Origin: Pomacea canaliculata
Lineage: Eukaryota; Mollusca; Gastropoda; Architaenioglossa; Ampullariidae
Length of the DNA stretch: 64,000 nucleotides
Assembly (NCBI RefSeq): GCF_003073045.1
Contig: NC_037599.1
Coordinates: 26,078,695 to 26,142,694, forward strand
Reading direction: 5' to 3'
Part shown: one piece after another, positions 58,901 through 64,000 of the stretch
Position numbering within the stretch: position 1 is the stretch's first letter
Layout: the number at the start of each line of letters is the position of its first letter
Notes under the pieces: generated by a model
Database searches by the model: none
What the model was told of the DNA's origin: nothing
What the model saw: the letters and a program-made list of their open reading frames with translations, nothing else
Translations under genes and position numbers: made by a program

Positions 58901-59840
58901 TGTAAATAAATGTTTTCAACATTCAACAAGATCCATAAAATACAAAAAAACGTGCTTCGTGTATCAGAAGATATCATGAACTGCAATATCAAGGTTTTTC
59001 ATAGCCATAGAATGTTTTATAATTGTCACGATTCTTTTGTAAGTTGAAGACATTTGTGATATTTAATCATCGATATTTTAAAGCTTTTTGTTTTATTCTG
59101 AGGTTAGCGTTCTGCAGTTAATTTTATTTAATTACCACTTTTTAATATTCCTAGATCAGCGCCTTTAAGTTATTTGTGTCACAGCCCTTCAACACTATCA
59201 TCAATACCAAGTTAGATACATCCTTCAAAACATTTTACATTTACATAGTTAATGCTAATGAATTTACTTTAAGCTGAGAGGCAGACGGTTCTCAAGGAAA
59301 TCCTAAAAAGTGCCCCGAAGAACCTTCAGCAGATCCTCTCAGACTGTTCCCAAAGGAGTTTTGCCGTGGACAACAAAGCTTTGCTCGAGGACAGAAATAA
59401 TCAAGCCCGGGAACTCTGGGATATTATCAGTGTAAGTAGTACTTTAACTATTAATTCATGGCAAGAAGCTTTATCTTAGAATGTCATGAAGCCAGTTCAC
59501 ACCCATCCACCCCTCACACACCCACAAGCTTCTTTTGATGTTGTTTGACGATTTATTAATGATTTAAATCTTTATTTCTGTCCTGTAGTCTCTGGTAAAG
59601 AGTAAGAATGGAACATTCTTCAAACATCATCTCTGCGAAGAAGTAAACAAAATTTTTGAAGATGCAGTTCAAAAGCGAATGAGCGAACACAGCACGACAA
59701 GACTGGAAGCGATCAGGGAGACAAGAAATTTGATTTCACAAGGCGAAGTGGACCGCAGTCTCATCGACTCTTTTATCAGCAAAGTTAAAAGCTTCTTCAA
59801 AGATCCGAGCAAAAAGTGGAAGTCCTGCTCACTTATGTAA
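55934..59840 (+). CDS. Single-AIG1 GIMAP-like GTPase with polybasic CaaX tail
   Basis: Six coding exons, 55934-55943, 56472-56641, 56792-56932, 57272-57377, 59274-59431 and 59589-59840, total 837 nt, 278 residues, in phase. The tiny first exon encodes MSA plus one base, and the next exon has no ATG, which supports it; its donor (GTTTCT) is weak. Motifs: GKTGAGKS (15-22), DTPG (63-66), and a degenerate G4 FVGIDGL (132-138) where the related gene at 12642-15923 has FTGGDDL. The C-terminus is KKWKSCSLM: a polybasic patch plus CaaX box CSLM, predicting farnesylation and membrane attachment. Exons of 141, 106 and 158 nt match the other CaaX gene exactly. AATAAA lies at 60006-60011. Intron 4 contains two nested MITEs. 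Confidence 0.88.
57713..58412. mobile_element. Tc1/mariner (pogo/Tigger-like) non-autonomous element
   Basis: Terminal inverted repeats begin CAGTCAAATCTCGCTACTAT at 57713 and, on the opposite strand, CAGTCAAATCTCCCTACTAT ending at 58412, flanked by TA on both sides (57711-57712, 58413-58414). The motif CTCGCTACTATGCCAC is repeated subterminally at both ends. No transposase is encoded over 700 bp. It lies in an intron of the CaaX GIMAP and is itself interrupted by a hAT MITE. Confidence 0.88.
58128..58287. mobile_element. hAT-type MITE nested in the Tc1/mariner element
   Basis: 160 bp bounded by CAGACCTGGGCAA and TTGCCCACCCCTG (imperfect inverted repeats), with a perfect 8-bp target duplication CTTTGGAC at 58120-58127 and 58288-58295. 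Terminal sequences and 8-bp duplication are those of hAT elements. The nesting shows it inserted after the surrounding element. Confidence 0.9.
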
Positions 59841-60029
59841 TTCTGCATGCCCTTCATTCGTCTTTTTCTCACCATGATATGCCATCGCTATTGGCGAGGT
59901 GTACACCAATAACAAGCAAAGAAATTCCCTTTTTAATGTATTATCTCTATCACAGTCTTTATTTCTTCTTCCTTGTGGACTATGTTTTCTTTGCAAGCAT
60001 CACTGAATAAAGGTGTCTAAATGTGATTT

Positions 60030-61880
60030 GTAGGACGTTTTATTTAGTAATATTAGTAATATAGTAATATTTAGTAATATTTCAGTCATGGGAATCCTAA
60101 GGTAAGGAGAGCCCAGGGATATGCAAATAAGTCTATTATTTTATATACATGTCAACACAAGATATGTGTAACACCACTTGAGTGAGAACTGTCTATCGAC
60201 TGGCTTTTCAAATTTCCTTGAAGTTGTCGTCCAGAAATTTCCCTGGAGAATTAAACATTACATCAAATAAGTAAAAGCACTTGTTGTGTTTTGTGTTTTC
60301 CGAGCTGTAAATATATGTTTAAATCCAGCTTACAAACTATGCTGTCTTCCTACATTAAATCATGTCCCTCTCAACATTCAACACTAACTGCGATAATTTA
60401 TTGCTGTTTTACAATACAATACAATACAACTTTATTCGTCCACAATTTTGATGTCAATCGTTGTCTTCCTGTCTGCACATCGTGTTATTAAAATTTCTTT
60501 TTATTATTATTGCATTCTAGTACTAGAGATTTGAAAACAATAACAGAGGTATTGAGCGTTGATCAACAATATTTTAAAGTGCGACGGTTAAAGAGAAAGG
60601 TCTCTGTATGTTACACCGATATCTACAGAGGTACAATACCTTTTACCAGCATCTGCTATTTAGTTGCTAACACAGGGCGAATAATTACTTTTTTGTAATA
60701 AGTGTGATATCATGAATTGCTAATCAGATATGGTGTAAATGTGGAGTGAATTTAATGCGACCGAATTCACAAGTACACTGTCAAACGGTTCTTCGACAAT
60801 CCGCTACAGGTGTTTTTATTTCTCAAAAACGAAGAACTAGTACACTGATTGTTTTTTTTTATGTCCCAGCTTCATACCCGATGTCTGTTTGGCACAAATG
60901 GAGTTAGGAGCAAACAACAAACAAATAAATAAATCCCAAACTGCACAAACAACACAGTGAACCTTATTCTCAGAAATGAACGTGCAGGAGCACGTGAAGT
61001 CATTTGACCTCTGGCAGGCTCCACACAGAGGTTTCTGAGTAGAGCATCACTCAGAGATTTGTTTCTCAGGAAAGAGATAGAGATAACTACAGGACTTGAA
61101 ACCCTTCTCAGTACACTTCATCCTTCAGTCTGCAGTCTCTTTCTGCTTGTTTTTTTAAAAATCTGTTATCTGTATAAATCGTTATAATTATTATCTTAGC
61201 ACCATGGATGTCTTCTCATTTTAGTCTATTTTAAGATTTTTGCAAGCGAGGGCGTTGTTAACACCTAGACGATGATGAAGCTTTGTTAGGCCTTGACGCC
61301 GATATTTTTTTTTTATCTGGCGTCCAGAGAATTAAACCAATACGGTGCTCTCCCTATTGTCCCACCCGACCATTTTATACCCCAAATGTATTTTACCCCA
61401 GCCCCAGCATTTGTTGCTGTGCGACCATCTCGTATCTGCTCGTTCCTGGGTCACAACGACCTGTCAATCCTCCAGTTCGCCTCAACGCTGTTATCCCCCC
61501 AACCAATCTTTCCCCCTTTTCCAACCACCACTCAGCAGCCCAGGGGACGGGGACATTGATTCGGGTCCGCCTTTGAGTCTGTCAGCTCAACACTGCCAAG
61601 AAAACATGGCTGCTGGGTTATCAGGTGTACTTACCTGGGTCACCCCTGTACCATGCTCCATCCCAAGGTTTCTGAGGAAAGCCAATGCACTAAACAAAGA
61701 CTTGTTTCTCAGGAAAGAGAGCAAAGATTTATCTGTTCACTATTAAGAGATGCTTTAGAATTAAGGTTTAGATAACCCCTCGTGGTTCTTTTATGAAACC
61801 AGTTGCTTGTATGGAGCGTGATAATTATTATCTTATCACCATAGATTTGTATATTATGAGCGATGTCCCTTCTTCTTACT
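60030..61880. other. Non-coding with a diverged tandem duplication
   Basis: No gene seen. 61020-61230 and 61655-61860 share blocks in order: GTTTCTGAG, TTTGTTTCTCAGGAAAGAGA-like and ATAATTATTATCTTA(G/T)CACCAT, about 640 bp apart. An ACAATACAATACAATACAAC run lies at 60412-60430. The frames at 61283-61746 are in C-rich sequence and show no domain. Confidence 0.45.
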
Positions 61881-61885
61881 GGCTA

Positions 61886-61940
61886 GAATCCCGGTTTTAA
61901 AACTGTGGTACGAGTACCACCACTGGTACGTAAAGGTATG
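61886..61940 (+). mobile_element. Degraded DNA-transposon terminus (hAT-like)
   Basis: GTTTTAAAACTGTGGTACGAGTACCACCACTGGTACGTAAAG resembles the widespread hAT terminal pattern in which a CAGTGG-type end is followed by GTGGTACG/CGTACCAC palindromes. The opposite end and target duplication were not found. Confidence 0.35.
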
Positions 61941-63630
61941 ACTGATGATACGAAATGTAGGAAAGGTAAGAAATTGATAGAGCACTATACAATAGCTTCT
62001 GCACCATCGGCATCAACACAGAGCGATATTTACCTGACTCAGACCAGATTAACCACACCAATATCCATCCTTATAAGCTGCATATACAATACCTTTTGCA
62101 TATGGCAATCTCAGAACATCAGTTTTATTCTGAAACGGCCGATCATAGTGTGCATAGTAATATCTGTTACCCAATTACTACTCATCGGTACTCTATAGTG
62201 TACCTCCCTATATCACTTGTTAGGAAATATGTAAACAGTTTACGTTACATGAACATATTGGTCTAAAGCTTCAGTAAAAAAGGGAGTGTCAATTCAAACG
62301 AAAGGTTTACATCTTGTGAACTTGTGATCCATTCATCCAAATCAAAGTAAGTCTGGGCTTACTCTTCGTTAAATCATCCGGGATGACAACAATGACTGGT
62401 GTGTTGTAGTATTTTATCTTAATATAATCTCGTAAGCTGATGGTTTGTGAAGTCGACAGTGGTACTGGTTGAAGTGCTTCTCTTGTTTTTGGCGGAAAAA
62501 CTCCACACAATAAATTTTCTAGAAGATGAATGTCCTTTATTTATCAGTAGAAGTAATTAAATAAACAACACGACTTGGTTCCACCTTTCACAAGACGTAT
62601 ACAAGACTTGGTGAGCTAATCCCATGAAGTAGGCTATGGGACACCATTGCGCTTTTAGTGATGCGTCTGTTGGCATGACAATTGGTCGCTTGAAAAAGGA
62701 CAGTACTGGAAGGTGATCTTGTAGACAACGTATTAATGTTGTTATATTCACTAGAATTTATTTCTTGCTCGAGAAAATTGCGCAATGGTCATGTACATAC
62801 AACTCTCGAAAATAAACTTGGCATCTATCCCATACCATTATGTCAGTTAAGGTCCAATTTTCGCTGCTGTGGGAGGAGAGAGGTGGGCATCACGAGGACC
62901 AGAGATCGACCAGTGACACCTCAGGTGGCTCGACATTGTTTTCTTCGTGCAATCTCATTCTAGAGTAATAAAGTCAATGAGAGTGGTTAGACACCACTGC
63001 AATTAAAAGATAGCTTTAAGGACGACATGAAAGCTCTCTAGACAGATTGATAGTTTACTCCTGCGGAATGAAGTCTAACGACAACCAGGAACTGAGGTAA
63101 CAAGAAAGGAAGTTTAAAGATGAAAGACTCGAACACATCAAAGGACAGTATAGAAACCTGCAATAGAACCTCCGCTCCAAACTTCCTATGTACAGCCACA
63201 ACAAACGCTGCAGTTCATCAAACTAACTTTTTATCGTCTTGCAAGACGGGAGGAGGACAAAATATATCTGTAAGAATGTATATATGAATGTATACATGTA
63301 TAAATGCATGAATGCATTGAGAAGACCGGAAGTTTAATTTTGTGCCTATTAGGTCTAAGTACTGTGTAAGCTGAACATTCAGGCTTTTAAGAAGTTTGCA
63401 CCAATGACAGTTTATTGTGTATATTATTTCATCTTTATTTCGACAAGCTACAAGGGAACCGGAAAACCACAGACGAAACAAAAGTCTGCTTTCTAATGTC
63501 TGATCAGTTCGTTTACACATTCTGATAGAAAAACTACCCAAGGAATCAAAGCAAAGAAATGCCACGCAGGGTTCACTGTTTTCGATACCCTGTAGGTTCT
63601 AAAACATCTATGTTTCTTAATGTCGATACA
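61941..63630. other. Intergenic, no gene seen
   Basis: Short frames on both strands, none recognisable. 62307-62510 on the minus strand is open for 67 codons without a known domain. Confidence 0.4.
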
Positions 63631-63987
63631 CAGTGTTGTCCATAGGAATGGGAATCCCATGGGAAACGTCCCATGGGATGGGATGGGATGGGACAGCACA
63701 CATTTGTATTTCCCATGGTAGTCGATACTTGATATTGCAAAATAAATTTACTGTTATTTCATTCATCAAGGATTTAAATCTTTCCTCTGAATCATCTATT
63801 GTATGTGAAGTAGCAGGAATTATAGAACAAAAGCCGAAAAGTGGTTTTCAGTGTTGTCCATAGGATTGTTAATACCATGGGAATCCCATGGGAAACATCC
63901 CGTGGGATGGGACGGGATGGGACAGGCATAAATTGGCATGGGACGGGATGGGACGGGATAGAAAAATATGTCCCATGGACAACCCTG
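63631..63987. mobile_element. hAT-type MITE with internal GGGAT(G/C) repeats
   Basis: The 357-bp element begins CAGTGTTGTCCATAGG and ends with the complement of CAGGGTTGTCCATGGG. A perfect 8-bp target duplication TCGATACA flanks it (63623-63630 and 63988-63995). Inside, GGGATGGGAC-like and palindromic CCCATGGG units repeat near both ends, and a second copy of the left terminus starts at 63852. No transposase. The structure fits a hAT non-autonomous element with subterminal repeats. Confidence 0.9.
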
Positions 63988-64000
63988 TCGATACAAAATA

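Noticed and set aside
61283..61746. Three overlapping frames of 88-133 codons
   Set aside because: Open because of low stop density in C-rich sequence; no single frame has domain-like features.

Overview
The window is eukaryotic and AT-rich. Genes are split into short exons with GT-AG introns, and LINE, SINE and DNA-transposon debris is abundant. AIG1/GIMAP-type GTPases sit beside a tandem C-type-lectin gene, among RTE-like and CR1/L2-like LINE remnants and a tRNA-derived SINE of the kind common in lophotrochozoans. I infer a mollusc, most likely a gastropod; the species cannot be named from sequence alone. No rRNA, tRNA or CRISPR was seen.

Layout. (1) 815-1140: LINE reverse-transcriptase debris. 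(2) 1150-11515, duplication unit A: a minus-strand gene encoding three AIG1 GTPase domains in 7 phase-consistent exons (651 codons), head-to-head with a plus-strand single-AIG1 gene ending in a membrane anchor (225 codons), with a shared promoter region between them. (3) 12642-15923: a minus-strand single-AIG1 gene in 5 coding exons ending in a CaaX box. (4) 17300-22620: a crowd of decayed retroelements. (5) 22762-43123 (perhaps to 44558): a plus-strand gene with at least five C-type-lectin domains, each a phase 1-1 cassette of three exons, with TEs in its introns. (6) 45600-55115, unit B: a direct duplicate of unit A. Its membrane-anchored GTPase copy is intact, but its triple-AIG1 copy is a pseudogene that lost the first domain. 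(7) 55934-59840: a plus-strand AIG1 gene, also ending in a CaaX box, with a Tc1/mariner-type MITE and a nested hAT MITE in one intron. (8) 60030-64000: repeats, ending in a complete hAT-type MITE with a perfect 8-bp target duplication.

Together this looks like an innate-immunity cluster: GIMAP-like GTPases with three solutions to membrane access (C-terminal transmembrane anchor, predicted prenylation, and a large multi-domain form without an obvious anchor) around an expanded multi-CTLD lectin. Two GIMAP exon architectures are present: a 2-exon GTPase domain (triple gene and TM-anchored genes) and a 4-exon domain (CaaX genes). All share one phase-0 intron directly before the G3 motif. Exon models were checked by hand for splice sites, phase and length divisibility; domain assignments come from motif reading, not from a search.
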